Source: Varroa destructor
Lineage: Eukaryota > Arthropoda > Arachnida > Mesostigmata > Varroidae
Assembly (NCBI RefSeq): GCF_002443255.2
Contig: NW_019211454.1
Coordinates: 57,872,608 to 57,936,607 of the forward strand
Direction: 5' to 3'
DNA: 64,000 bases
Positions 1 to 13,734 of the stretch are shown in pieces. Position 1 is the stretch's first letter. Every line of letters starts with the position of its first letter. Under the pieces are notes generated by a model. It searched no databases. It saw only the letters and a list, made by a program, of their open reading frames with translations, and was not told where the DNA came from. Position numbers and translations under genes: made by a program.

Positions 1-3000
1 AAATCCTCGAAGTACGTCAAGCGGTCACAATAGTGCTAAGCTTTTGACTATAAGCACTCCATCATCTTACTACTGTTTCTTTATAACTCTATTCGATTAT
101 CACAAGTACAACAATTGCAACAATTATTGCTCGGTCGAATCATTAGGTCGGCGATTAACGACGCCTCGGCGTGGCCCATTCAGTATTGCCTACTAGTTGC
201 TCTTGTGGGTCAGAATAGGGTTCAACTGCTGAAGCCACTCATTGACTATGACACGCGACGCAGCGGCCGTTCAGCGTTTCTGTTTGGTAAGCATTTTCGT
301 TTCGTATAGTTCACACGCGCCCCACGCAGTGGGTTTCGGTTGAAAAATTCACAAAAACGTACTTCCTCTACTTACAATATGGAATGGTACAGGCGCCAAC
401 GAAAAATGGCTGATTTTGGCCGTAAATAAACGAAAACACTTAAATTCATCTAAGCATAATTTCCCTTCGATCGAAGCATTGTCTTAACCGCCATTAGTGG
501 TACTGATAAGTGCACATCAGGGAACGGCATTGTGAGAAGTACTCCGCATTCGCACATTAGACTAGTATTGTTGGGATCAGCCGGTCGATGGCTAGCGCCA
601 TGCTTTCGTATATGATATGTTAACAAATAAATAAAGTTTATTTTGTAGTAAATAACAAAAGACTGCTAATACTCAACAGTCAAATTTCAATAGTAAGTAA
701 TATATCTCTGTTAAGTAAGTTTCTTGCACTGGATTTGTTCAGATACTTGAGTGTGTCAATCGTACATAGCAAAAGAACACTCAAAGCACTATTGACTCAC
801 ACTATTCTAGCGTCCAGCACGACGATTGCAGCGCTTTCATATGTAAAACTCGTGGTATTTTTTTATCTTGTAGTACCCTGCTTGTTTGTTGGAGCAGAGC
901 GCTCGTTACGTTTTATAAAACCGAAGTTGTTGTCATGTTTTTAGCCTGTACGATCTGTTCACTCTATTAACGAAAATCAATAACGCAAGCTGACCAAGCT
1001 AGTATCGTGTTCCATAATGTATGTGTCCTCTTCCGTTTATTGTTGATCATTAACTGAATTCATTATCATATTTTCCCTAAGCGCAAACATATCATAAGTA
1101 GGTTGTATCCCGGTATATGCATCTGCGTTTATATTTGCCAAAAAATGTATTTTCAGATTTCGTGCAATTCCCCACTGCTTGCGATAGAATGATGTCGTAC
1201 TGCACATACGTCGTTGATGCGAGCGCCAGCGCCGTCGCCACTCGCTCAGTCTGTTAAAAGAGAGAAAAGAAAAAATTGGTAATCATCACAATTGGACAAG
1301 TAATTACATTACCCGCCTCCCGACACCGCCTTGGCTACCCCATCTGGGGTGTGTAGCTCTCTGCACGTCCGCATCGGTCGCTCAATCGGTCGGTCCTCGT
1401 GGAAAGTATTTATTGCAGCTGGGCTACATCAGCAGTCGCCGGTGGCGGTCATAGGGGGGTAGTACGGAGGAGTTTGCCAAGGAAAACTAGGGGTAGCGGC
1501 TTTCCAAGAGGGAGATTGGTAGGCAGCAGTCGTTGTAGTAGTATTGGCAGTCTCTGTGCCGCTGGAGGTGGTCTGCAATATAAGTATGCAGTATTATTGA
1601 AATGTTGGGGGCGCTATACAGAGATGTCTGGAGGATGTTGTTCTGGGACGGTTGCAACTCGGGATTGTGGAGTGGTGCGATTGTGAAGCAATATTAGAGA
1701 AAATGGGTAACGGCACTGGGATAAACGAAGGTTTGGCTGGCGGACCGACCGATGCGTCATGTGGTGCATTAGTGAATGGGCATTTTTATTACACAGGCTC
1801 ATCAGCGGGACGCCGACGAGCAGTATTAAATGGGAGTCAATACCCTCTAGCACACTTTCCAACTAGAAACATGAATGTCACTCTCCGCTACCTACTCCGG
1901 GTATACCCTTTATCCGTGACCCTGTGCGAGCCGTGAGTCGACAGACAGCAAGGGTAAATGAGAGAATCGGAAAGGGGTAAGGCTCCTACAGCGAAGCTAT
2001 ATCACGGTTGGCGTTAACCAGCCGTGCTCCGGTCGTTCCCTCTGATTCCGTACAAAATCAACATCAAGGTTATAGTAATACAACAACAGCTGCTGCCCCT
2101 GTTGTTGTTTTGATAATAAAGAAACCAGAAAAGGAAGATAACTACGAGTAAGAAGGAAACGTATAACTCATTGTCCGTTTGTCGTGTAGCCGTGGCTTCG
2201 TGTGCGATTATCACAGCACTTCCCTCTACGACCTTAATTCGGACTGCCGGGGACTTCCGACCACTGCAAACTACAGCGCGATAATGGCCATTGTAATAGT
2301 CCATGTATCATTATATACCAGTAGAATTAATACTAATACCTACTGCTACTACTAGCACTTGTACACGTTACTAGTTCAATATTAGCGATGCTCTGGCTGG
2401 CAGCGTCGTGGAGCTTGCAATAAGTGCCAGATGGCTTCTCCCCCTAGCTAGTGGTCGTTTCGTGCTAACCCCTCTCCCCCTTCCCACTCGGACCCAGCCA
2501 GCTAGCTAGCTGACTAGCTAAAACAGCGAAGCCGAATCGCTGAAGGCGGACCTCCCCAAATGTTGAGGGGGTGTGCACAGATGAATGAACATCACGCGAT
2601 TTGAGACCGTGGTTGCGGCAGCGACTCGAGTGCGACTTGTATACGAGGCGGCCCGACGCCTAACTCACCAGATAACGAACGGGGTCTGCCGAACGCCACA
2701 CAGAAACCCACAGATCTTTGTGCACACAGACACACCTGAAATCCGTGGTATATAAAGGATAAGTGGAAGTGGCTGGAGAATGGCTACTGTTCATTTCGTT
2801 GTTGTCGTAGTCAATCTATGTTATTTATTTAGCATTGAGAGAGCAGTAATTGAGCAGTTCCCGTGCTCCACAACCTTTTCTATCCGTGCAAAAGAGCCTC
2901 GATCGTTCTCCAGCCAGACGATGAGGATGATGACACAATCTCTTCACTCGGCTGAAAAAGGCTGGGGCAACCACGATCGCGATGGAGGCAAAACGCGGAC

Positions 3001-3048
3001 TTACTGTAATTTATTTGCAAAAACAAAGTAGCGCCATTATTGCTATTC

Positions 3049-3071
3049 TTATTATTATTATTATTATTATA
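3049..3071. repeat. (TTA)n microsatellite
   Basis: About seven uninterrupted ATT/TTA units. Confidence 0.9.
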
Positions 3072-5810
3072 TACTGTTAACTTTCACTAGCGAATAGTCG
3101 TATGGAAAATAGTGGCACGGGATTTGTACGAGAACAAATGTTTGTTCATCGAAAACCTACAAATAATACATCTGCTGATGATGATGATGGTTCTTGTTAG
3201 AAATTGTAGGGAAAACAAAAAGAAAGTTATTCACTCGAGAAATATGACGTTTGTTAGAGGCTTTACAGCCAGCCTTTTGTTTACTGCATATAGTAAAATA
3301 TCATACAAAGGCGTTATAACGTAGCTACATAGGTTTGCTGAATCGCGATATCAACTGTTGTTTTTATCTGTGCTAAGGTCATCTGTCAGTTTTTCATCGC
3401 ATACGGACTGCCAGCCTACGAACTACTCTCCTTAATTCAACCAATTCAGTTATTGCACTTAAGAGCATCTGTATTAAAAACGGGCAGCAGAAGCCATTAT
3501 AAACAAACGACTGCTCGAAAATAGGAAAACACAGAGCATTGTGTCTTTGTTGGATCAGAAAGAACCTTTTTGTCTATCCATCTCCCGTTAGGTTCTGTGC
3601 TGTGAAATTATGACGAAATATCACTCAGACGTGTGCACCATTTACGTACTCCTTATTTATAGTTGGGTCATCTTTCTGGTCTATTCAGGAATAATGATAC
3701 AACTTAACCCAGTATCTGATAGTTCGACTTCTCACTTAGAAGGTTAATTATCTCAACGGGATCCGCTGCACTCAACTTAACCCATTCGTTCACGCCGATT
3801 CTGTAGACTGCCGGCATAGACGGCAGGATCAACTAATCCAATCGAATTCGCCATTATAATCATGGTCATCATTTCGTAGACATGTCTGTGGCGTGTGAAT
3901 GATTTGAAAAACAGTTGGTCGTCGTTTACCTGATTTCTCGCTCCGTGTTTCTCCGGGCGCGAACCGATCGACCAATCATTGGACCGCACTATTTCATCGA
4001 TACGGAAGCCCATCTCCCTACGTTCTCTCTCGCTCTCTCACACCCGACCTCTCACCCTCTCTTCTATGTCCCCGTTCAGCTGGCGGTGAACAGCGGAGCT
4101 CCGAGCACAGATCGAACCCTGAAGGGAGAGGCCTCCCACAGAGGCTATGAATGAATGCATCCACTATATTAGCCCATTTTCCTAGTTCTGTCAGCGCTAC
4201 ATGACAAAGTCGATAGGCGTCTGAAGACGTACTCATTGAAATAAGTTCTTATAATAACAATTACGTACGCCGATAGCAAAGGTGTACGAGATCGACGAAT
4301 ATAGTGATTGCAGCAGTAACGAGAATAATTGTGAGATCGATGGGACCAAGTAGATTTCAGATCACGCTCCCGATTTCCCTTTTGTCTTTTGACCACTTTG
4401 TAGCTCAGTCAGCAGCGATTGTTAGATGGATCGTGACTGCATGGCACTATATGCTTGTATGTTTGTCCACTGTAAACAGGAAAAGGCTACTGAATGGAAA
4501 GTCAGCACTAGGCAGATCTCGCTTGCGTATATGATCTGAAAGTGATTACAAGAGATAGGGCGACGAAGGCGACAGTATGGCCAGCGTGTTCGAGGGACAG
4601 ACTTGTAGGGCTGGATGTTCAGAGACTGAGGCCGTCCACTTGTACGTTTTCTTAGCGAGAGTCACATAATCCAAGTCGGTTGTGCAGTGTGTAGCTAGTA
4701 CCGCACCTTGCGCCTTTTGACTGCAATTGCTTGCAATTACAAACCGGGATAAGTTCCCGCTGATATGTAACCAAAGAAGCAGCGTGAACTCCTGACGAGC
4801 GTTCGTGGCCCCCATTGAGCTAGTTGAAGCGACTTAGTTCCTCATGAGTGTCAACTATGAGTAACGCGAAAGAAAAACAGTAGTAGCAGGTATGATGGCG
4901 AATAAATTTGGGAGCTGATTTAGAATTCTAGTGCGTCCTTAATAACAGTACCTGCTGAGAGTTAGTGAGGCGTCGCACGCGAGCAGAAGCGAAATAGAGA
5001 GGGGAAGATCAGCGACACTTTTCGGTCAAGACCTACAGGCTAATAATAATCGTCTTCTAAGTTGACTGTGATTGCGCAATTATACTGGATTTCATTAGAC
5101 AGACGTCGAGTGCTTCCTCTTTTGAAGGAAGCGCATTTTATGTTGTGACATTAACGAGTTCAAGTCCAATAGTTCTGTAATACATAACACTGACGATTTT
5201 CTGCCAGTCTGAGACGGTCCAGATTTCTGCCAGCGATGAGGTCTCTTTTCTTAGCATTCAGTTGATACTTTGTTGGTTGCTTCTCATCGAATCCGGAGAA
5301 AGTGTACGCTTTCTTGTGGGTAACTAATATGTAGTTTTTCGTCTTCGTTTACGCCCCCAATGTATTCTGCTTTTCTTTAGAATAGTCGCTCTTTCCGGCC
5401 TCATGGATTGATCCGCTCATAGGAAAGTCGTGCAGAAGCTTGCCAATTAGCGCGTGAACCGATCTTCTGTATGATCTCAGACGAGCAAGGATTTGTTGAA
5501 CAGCACTGTATGATGACAGCCATGAACAATTCAACATTCAGGTTTCTAGGGCGAACACAACTAATTAGTAGTTTCTGAAAAGAAGTTTCTTTTTCTAATC
5601 AGTCTCGCTTATTTCTTTAGCTGGCCGTACAAGTAGCTGCGTTCAATGGCCATTTGGCGACTGTGCGGTCTTTGTGGCCCAGTGCTGAAGGTGACACCCT
5701 CTGCTTTTGCTAAGTACGAACTTTGCATCGAGTACCGGTGAAGCGCCTTCAGTTAACTGACCTCATCGTACACAACTCGCATACCTACAATAGTTGAGGC
5801 CGGGATAGCA

Positions 5811-5824
5811 GCGCCATCTTGCGG
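5811..5824 (-). promoter_or_regulatory. CTCF-like motif
   Basis: Minus strand CCGCAAGATGGCGC, 12 of 14 against the consensus. A second weaker match (GTAGATGGCCC, + strand) lies at 5871-5881, so the pair is in opposite orientation about 50 bases apart. Confidence 0.2.
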
Positions 5825-7390
5825 CACAAGGTGCCTCACTGCGCGACATTACAAGGGCGCAAGGTGCTAAGTAGATGGCCCTATACACTGACTGGACGCA
5901 CTAGTCAGGTAAAGTGAAGGTTTTTAGTGGTTGGCAAAGAATGCCCTCGCCCGCGCTCCCATACTCCAAAACCCTTCTATTTCTACCCTTGTGTACCCGT
6001 TTGTAGTCTACCGTAATATGTATGTGCGTACAGCAGGAGCTCTCGTTAATCCAGCCTCGATGGCCGTCGTCAACATTCACCATTTTGAGAAGTTAACAAA
6101 GGCGCGCGAGAAAGGTTCTGCCGCCTGGGTTTGCTCATTCGAAACATGCAGCGGTCGACTCCAGGGCAGGGGGCCTAGTCAGGAGAGGACTCCCGCCGCG
6201 CTCACCAGATGCTTCGTCTGCCGGCAAGCCGAACCAATGCGGTTCGGTTCGTCCGCTCCTGGGCTGTTGGCTACGCTGGACTTCTTGCGGCTGGGCTGAT
6301 GTTGGGTCGCTCAGTAACTGTGTTGTTCGTTGTTTCGGATGGTTCTAGCCGTAGCTATGGTGTTTAGTATACTTGAAAAGTCCTGTGGTTGGGTCGCTAT
6401 CGCCACCATTCTAGCAGCATTCATTCGTCTGTTGTCGTGGTAATTGCATTCAAGTGGCTGAACGCTTAGCAAAAATTCAAATTTCCCGCCGCCAACTGGA
6501 TTTTGAAGCGAATGGCGCGCGAATTACATAAAACGTGAACAAAAGATGCAAGTTTAAACATACTTTTAACGTGAATTTCTATACTATAAATACATGTTCT
6601 CTAAGCAAAGTTGATCGCAATGAATGTGTCGCCGATGGAACAATAGTCGCAAGCACATGACTGACTTGGTTACCATAGGTACATTAATTAATAAGGCCAG
6701 ATAGCATTGGCTAAGTTTCATTGATATGCTTTTTCTCTACTAGCTCTAAGGGAGGAAATGCCTTCCTAAATTAAAAAAATATTGGGATTCTCGATCTTGT
6801 CAGACATTGGTAAAATAAGTGGCATGTACTTTGATGGATAACCCTCGAGTTAACTAGTTTTTTGCGGGCTAGTACGGGCTGGGTGGTTAATGCACTGCTA
6901 CGCTAGCAGTGAACATGCGGTCATCGCAGGAGCAAATTTTAGTATTGGTAAATGGTTACGAAAGCATATATTATAGGCATGTTAGAGAAAACCCCAAACC
7001 TAACCCTAAATAAACTGTCAAGATTTACAGACCGGATAGTGAACAACCAATAGAAAGACACATGACATATTTCACATCGGGGATGGCACTTTATAATGTA
7101 AGCTCGCCTTTAGTGAATTTCGTGAGGGGACTAAAATGAGCTTGGTTATGCAGTGGACGCTTTTTCAAGCTATCTTCGTAGTAATACTTTACGGCCCAGA
7201 TCTGGGTTAATTCAATTTAGGGCGAATGAAAAATAAAAAAATCTGGCGTAAGGAAAAAAAAAGATTGCCGCGTCTCGACGCCGTAGATTTGGCGCCCACA
7301 TGGAGTCTTGATATCAGTTATCTAGAACAAATTAAATTAGCCACTCCCATAACAAGTTGGCTCAATTTATGAAATCATTCTAATAAATTT

Positions 7391-7500
7391 AGATATGAGA
7401 CAATCAGAGCTATATCAAGTGTATGAATTTTTAATAGATATGAGACAATCAGAGCTATATCAAGTGTATGAATTTTTAATAGATATGATACAAAGCTATG
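7391..7500 (+). repeat. 45-bp perfect tandem duplication plus partial third copy
   Basis: Two identical 45-base units (7391-7435 and 7436-7480), each starting AGATATGAGACAATCAGAGC, are followed by a diverged partial copy (AGATATGATACAAAGCTAT). The unit is a multiple of three and keeps a frame open from 7395 to 7616, so the encoded 15-residue unit (MRQSELYQVYEFLID) occurs twice in a row. Perfect identity points to a recent event. No family recognised for the 73-codon frame. Confidence 0.9.
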
Positions 7501-9485
7501 TCGATAAATGTTTTTTGTCTGTTCATGAGGCTGCTCTTAGCTGCCTAGAAACCAATAAACATGAAGTAGTATCAACCAAGTTACCTTTTATTACTGTTAA
7601 GCGGCAAAAGGACTAGTACTGCGTTGATATAAATAGACAGAGTATAACCTTCTATCATGCAATGCATGACCACTAAGATAAAAATTGCTGCTGGAAAAAC
7701 GCGAAAACCAACAGTAGAACGTCATCTTTGTAACAACTGAATATAATGTCAATACAGTCTTGATGTACGCTATGTGCAGATGTCAAGGACTTATCAATAA
7801 ATGAATACAATTAATGGTGTTTTCTCTAGTGTCTGTCGATAGATTTCCGTCTGTGTATGTTCGTGTGTGCGTCTGCGTGTGACCACCTGCCAGTAGACAG
7901 AAGAGCATGTCCTTATAATGTCCGTGATGTGGTAAAAATATACCGTCATTCGTACGACTATTTAATAAAGATTAGTACACAAAGCAAAGGAAAGAAAAGG
8001 TGGAATTCACTGCTGTGAAATTTTTTCCCTTCGCCGAGCCTTTTCATTGTATGCGTGCGAGTTAGCTGGTGAACTCTTCGATGGCAGTCGTGATCACCAT
8101 GCATCCGATGTGGGCCTGTGCCCACGCTGCCCTATGTACGCAGGCAAGCTGCTGGTTTGCTGCCCGGACCGCTGCAACCAATGTCGCTTTGGCAGGCTAC
8201 TGGTGCCTCTCGACTGTTAACCGCCCCGTTACCGTCGATGCTGACAGTGCAGTCTATGGCCTACATCTAGCTGTGGTCCACTACTTTTGCCTAAGAGGCC
8301 AAAAGACAACGTGATGGGGGATGGGGGGTGTAGAGAAGATGGGAGAACCAGAGAAAATTATAGAGCAAGCAATATCTGCGAAAAGAATAGACAGACACAC
8401 AAATATTCATGCTTTACTTTGTGCACATATAAGCTGTAAAGCACGCGGGAACAAAAAAAAAAACTATGTATCGTAACAGCGTAAAAACAGGAGCACAAAG
8501 CTTTCGTAGTGACATGAGAAAACTGAAATATGCAGAATCAGCAACATCGTACAGCGCGCGGGTCATAGTTGTTGGGTCGTCTAGCAGACGACAGACACAG
8601 TAGCTCAGGCCATTCGTAACTTGCAGTCTCAGTAACAATAATAATGGTCGTTGCGCCAGTGGTTACGATGTGACTGAATTTTGCCGCTAGTTTTGCTAAA
8701 ACCGCTGCTATTTTAAATTGGCGCGCAACGGCCGCTGTACACCGCAGTATCGCCCCGTTGTCCACCAATTATTTTCCCCGTGTTGCCTATGCCATCGGTT
8801 GATCGGAGATGTTGTCACCTTTATCGAATGAGTCGAGCTGGTTAGTCATGGCAGCATGGTAGAAGTAGAATCTAAGTAAAAACGTTTGCAGGGCCCACAT
8901 GTTTGAGGCTTGTATGTTGTCGTTACCATACTTCTCGGCACTAATGGAAGCTTGCACGGTCGTAGCAAGGGAAACAACATCGGCGCGTTTACGTTTAACC
9001 CTTACAACGACTCGTTAATTCTCGTACGTTTATATATAGATTTGGTTTCATCTATAGATTATATAGATGAGATACTAATCCTATACTGTAGTTGTAGTAG
9101 CATACGTCAATGAAAATGTTGAATGCTAATTGAACTAAGAGCAATGATTGACTTTGGGTGGACTTGTTTTTTCGTTGGCTTTTTCGGTACTTCCAAATAA
9201 ACTACCTGAATATCTATTTTCAAACATAACCTTAGTTTCCAACTTGGTGCCTGTTTTTGAATGTCATGTATATGTCATTGCCTCTACTGGTAGATGTCAG
9301 CTCTGAACTGGGTGTTTCTTTAGTTAACACACACCTGTCCTTGTATATGTGCTTGGTTTGAACCAGCTCCCCCTGGCTTTGTCTGTATTAAGCTTTTATG
9401 CAGTTTCTACTCTATATGTATAGTTTGGTGTCGGATAAGAGGAAACGGTCGTTCAGCTTTTAGCTATTTCCGAATATGTGAAGAC

Positions 9486-9488
<3 letters not shown>

Positions 9489-9528
<40 letters not shown>
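9489..9528. repeat. (TA)20 microsatellite
   Basis: 40 bases of uninterrupted TA. Confidence 0.98.
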
Positions 9529-9530
<2 letters not shown>

Positions 9531-9739
9531 TAATGACTGCTATAGCTAATTGAATAGCGCTTGCTACAGCTGACTGATACGACGAAACGTTTCTATTGAA
9601 TGTACAACCTGGCAAACAATTAACGCTGTTAACTATCGGTCACACCAGTAAATGACACCAGTAACAATAGTCTCTATAAATTATCGAAGAAGATTATGAC
9701 TTCTGTTAATTTTCGTTAATTCATTTTGCCACTCGCTCG

Positions 9740-9747
9740 TATAAAAG
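9740..9747 (+). promoter_or_regulatory. TATA-box-like TATAAAAG
   Basis: Consensus TATAAAAG followed by CG. A CATTC lies 36 bases downstream but no strict TCAKTY initiator is at the expected distance, and no convincing gene follows. Confidence 0.2.
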
Positions 9748-12000
9748 CGTTTGCTTATTAGCTATGCCTGGTGCCATTCGCCACCGACACGCACGAACAA
9801 CGAACCGCGCGGAGTGACTCCTCTCTCCCGTTGTTCGATTCTTATTGTGCACGACAAAGACCATGTGGTAGTCGAGGACCCACTGGCGCGCAGCGATACG
9901 AACCCTACGAAATATACATTCATTACTGTACAATGTTCGCTGTAACAGGGGGTACAGCACCAGTAACGCGGAACCTAGGCGAGTCCGATAGGATCGAGAG
10001 ACTGGAGCAAGATGAGCATCAAAAGTAATGTTAAAGGCAAAAAATTTAGATAATTCACATTAACGGGCGACAGCCGGCTGGCGATTGACTATCACGCCAT
10101 TATCACGACTCCCACCGACGCTCCGGAACAGTGATAGCAAGAGAGATTGGCCACAGCTATCGCGAGCTTCAGCTATTAGCTTCGAAATGGCGCTGACGAA
10201 ATGGTGCCAATGCTTACAGCGCAAAGGGGGAGACATTCAAAGAAAGCGACAACGACACAAGGGGTACCTATCCAAAATTATTCTATTTACGTTTATGAGC
10301 GCTGCTACGTAGTTTTTAGTGGGTGTGCAGGTGTGGGTTTGCGTATTTTACTCGGTTAATTTCCTCTCCCGTCGAATTCGGCCTGGCCCGGATGACACGC
10401 GGGGAAAATAGCTTGGCCATGCGAGATTCTGGGGTAACGGGAAAGAGGACATCAAGTGGTGAGGGTAGACCCATGTCGAGCCATAGCAGAGAGAAGACAA
10501 TGACAGAGTGCTTCAAGGAATATAAAGGGGGAAGGAAGATTGTAGCGACAGCGGCATGGCACGTTCGTGCCACACTATATGACACTTAGCCCCACGTTTC
10601 TACGTGGTTGTCTGTCTTTGCTGCTGTTACTGCTGACGCTGTTATTGCGCTCCACTAGTTCTGTTGTTTTGGGTTGGATTGCTATTTCGTCTGCGTCCCC
10701 GTCGCCGTCACCGCCACTGCTACCGGATCGTCTGCTACGACAAGAGCGCCGTCCGCGGCAACAGCCACAACAACACACGGTATCGTACGAAACCAACTTC
10801 GACACGTCTGTTCGTAATTCAACCGGCTTGCTGCGCCGACATCGTTTCGACGCTAGTGTAAACCGGCCGCCATCACCGCTAGCAGCATATGAAAGGACAG
10901 GACGGCGACGACGACGATGATGACAACGGCGCTCACGATGGTTGCCAGTTCAGAGGAGGACTCGAATACAGTTTTGTTAGTGGTGCTTCTACTGCTCGAA
11001 GAGGAAAGCACCGTGTATAGGCCGAGAAACGGGCTTACAAACCCGTGGCACACGCCCGCCATAGGCCTGTACCGGTCGTCGTCATAGAACAACAGCCGCA
11101 CCAAGAGAAAGTAGAAGACGCATAGCCTTTACGGGGCCGGGCGCGGACCGGGAGGAGAACGACAGAAAAGCAAGAAAACTCATTATTTCAACAGAGAAGA
11201 CGATTTGCTCTCATTACAATGATGGAAATGACGGCTGAAAGAACGGGACAGCGGCACAAGTAGATGGAGGAAAATCAAAGAAAAAAACACAGAAGCAGGG
11301 AAAAAAACAACAGAAAAACGAATAAGTAACGAATAGAAAGCGAAAAAGGATAAATCTGATTTGTACCCAAGAAAAAAGGCTTTACCCGCTTAGTCATTTA
11401 TTGCATCTGACTGTTCTTTTTTTTTCGAGAGGAAGAAATATATCCGTTGTTATGGTGACAGTGACATATGTTAATAAGCAAAAAGGAAGCGTTCTGTCTT
11501 GATTAAATATGTTAGATTATTAGTCTACAAGAATTTCGAGATTAATTGATTCTATTTATTTGGACTGAGAGCAGCCAACCATAACACACGCCACGACAAG
11601 TCTCAAAGAGAAATTAAGTAACCGTTAAAAGTAGAACGGATTGCGCAAACGTCTCGAACGAGATTAACATATTGGGAACTGATAAAGGGTAACATGCCGA
11701 GGGAAAAATATAGGTAACGCACCATCTGGTAGAGTGTGTGATAACAATTGAAGATATCTAATACTGAAACAACTCCTTTAAAAGATCCGTGGTAGAGACA
11801 TATTATATGCGATAAGAGTGTTGCAAAATTAAATTCGAGTTGTTTTTACGAAAACATTATTACCTTAATTATTACTTAATTTATACCAAATCGCGTGGTG
11901 ATACAGCCCGAAATACCAGAATGTTCCTATTTCGCATATGGAAATACACAACCATAAAATGCTATCGACATGAACAAGATGTTTGAAAATCAGACTCTCA

Positions 12001-12044
12001 AAATATTAAATATTAAAATATAAAATATTAAAGAGTTAAATAAA
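12001..12044. repeat. AT-rich minisatellite (AATATTAAA-like)
   Basis: Four imperfect copies of an AAATATTAAA/AAATATAAAA-type unit. Confidence 0.7.
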
Positions 12045-13682
12045 CTGAATTTCGAAGTGAAAAAAGAATATAAGCCAAGTCGACCGATGCTAACATCTGT
12101 TAGCTTGAATCCCTCCTCAAATGACCCTATACAGGTGTCTAGCCGCTTTGTCGACGCCCATAGCGTTCAATACGTACGTCACGATACGTACTACGTTTCC
12201 TGCTTCTCCGTCCGTTTCTATGACCGTTACAAAATAGAAGTGTGCGAAAAAGCAAGGGACCAGGAAAATTTCAGTCAATTAATTTGATCACCCGAATTTC
12301 TTTATGGACTAGTCATTTGCCTTCTTATTTTTGTCTTTATTTGCAATGTTTGCTTTTTTTTATTCTCAGAATGATATCTTTGCCTTTTCCTTTACACTTT
12401 CTAACGAAACATCCCTCTCGGCTTCTTCCATAAATTATATAGACAGGCCATTCGTTTTTCCTCTCCGATCGACCTGGCATCCCCATCCCGTCTCGCTGCT
12501 CTATACTAAACTATGTACAAATGAAAACGATTGTTATTATAATCTCTGTATTATTATTATTATTACTAGGGCTACCACTGCCGTTATCATTCTTATTGCC
12601 GTTATTATGGTAACATATACTTATGTGTTACCATGGTATACAAATATGTGTATATATATATTCTCTAGTGGGTGCAATGTGCCTGTCGACGTTGGTTGTA
12701 GACGTACCAGAAATGGAGGCGTCGTCTATCGACACAAACAAGGCTAGACTCGCAGTTACGGCTAGACAGACGACCAGCTTCTCTTTTCCATGGAAGGTTC
12801 GAGGCGCTGTTGTGGGCACTGCCACATGAGCTATCAGAATCGTCCTCGGCTGATCTTTAGTTTGATAACAATGCAGGGCTCCCCTTCTTGGCTTTTACAC
12901 CTCTACACGCAGGCAGGCCGGCAGACAGAGAAGTGGTTCCCTTCGTATATAACATAAGTGTTTAGCGATCATATTAGATTGTAGGTAATTCAAGGACCGT
13001 CAATGTGCGCAGCATACCTAAACTATCGAATTCGGCATTAACCAGGTTTGTTTCACAGTCTAGCTTCAATGGTCATTTCTTACCGTTGCGGCCTGGCTTT
13101 CAGGACCCGCATAACCTGTATAGGTTAAGGCAGAACAAGTTGAACTTATTGCTGTGCGCAAGATAACCGATATTATTATTGAACGCTACGGTGTGAGTAT
13201 ATACGTATACGTAAAATGACAACGACACGTTATTACATAGTGCGATACGGTTAGTATATATAGTAGTAAATATAGATGACTGTATAATGATTTAATAAGG
13301 CCTAAACGTTCCTACAAATTCCCTTCAAACTTGAGAAAACAGTTGAGAACATCACACTGATTCGTTTTAGCCCCGTGACGAGTTTTTTTTCTTTGAATAG
13401 GTAATCAGAGCCAGTGCTAGATATGCCGAACGGACCAGATTGCTGCTGGCGATATTGCAACATGCCTGACGAATCGGCTTGGGTGCAACTCGGCAGTTAG
13501 TATGGTAAAATGAAAAAAAAATTGATCCTATCATCATTGGCCCATTTTCTTAGTATCGTTTCTACCTCTCACAAGGCTTCAAGCGTTCTATAGTCGTTCT
13601 GCTGTATAATCAAGTAGAAGTTATTACTGTAAAGTATTATATTGAGGTCGTTGTTAAGGTGGCTTTCGCTGCTATCTGCTCT

Positions 13683-13734
13683 GTCGTCGTCGTCGTCATC
13701 GCCGCCGCCGCCGCCGTCGCTGTCGCCATCGTCA
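13683..13734. repeat. GTC/GCC trinucleotide run
   Basis: (GTC)n grading into (GCC)n and mixed GTC/ATC. A CTA/CTG run follows at about 13780-13800. Confidence 0.9.

Larger units (their letters stand above)
1..7289. other. non-coding stretch, no gene seen
   Basis: AT-rich for the first 1.2 kb, G-rich and simple at about 1400-1700, then mixed. It holds an AGCT-type tetranucleotide run (about 2500-2520), a TTA run (3049-3071), a TATATAAAGG box (2749-2758) without a clear initiator, and CTCF-like motifs near 5811-5881. Open frames here are short, lack splice context and match no family I know. Confidence 0.6.

Noticed and set aside
5888..5908. Six-base hairpin CTGACT...AGTCAG
   Set aside because: Stems of this size are expected many times by chance, and no associated feature was seen.
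6997..7011. AACCTAACCCTAAAT, reminiscent of telomeric repeats
   Set aside because: Only two imperfect units, mixing five- and six-base forms, with no array around them.
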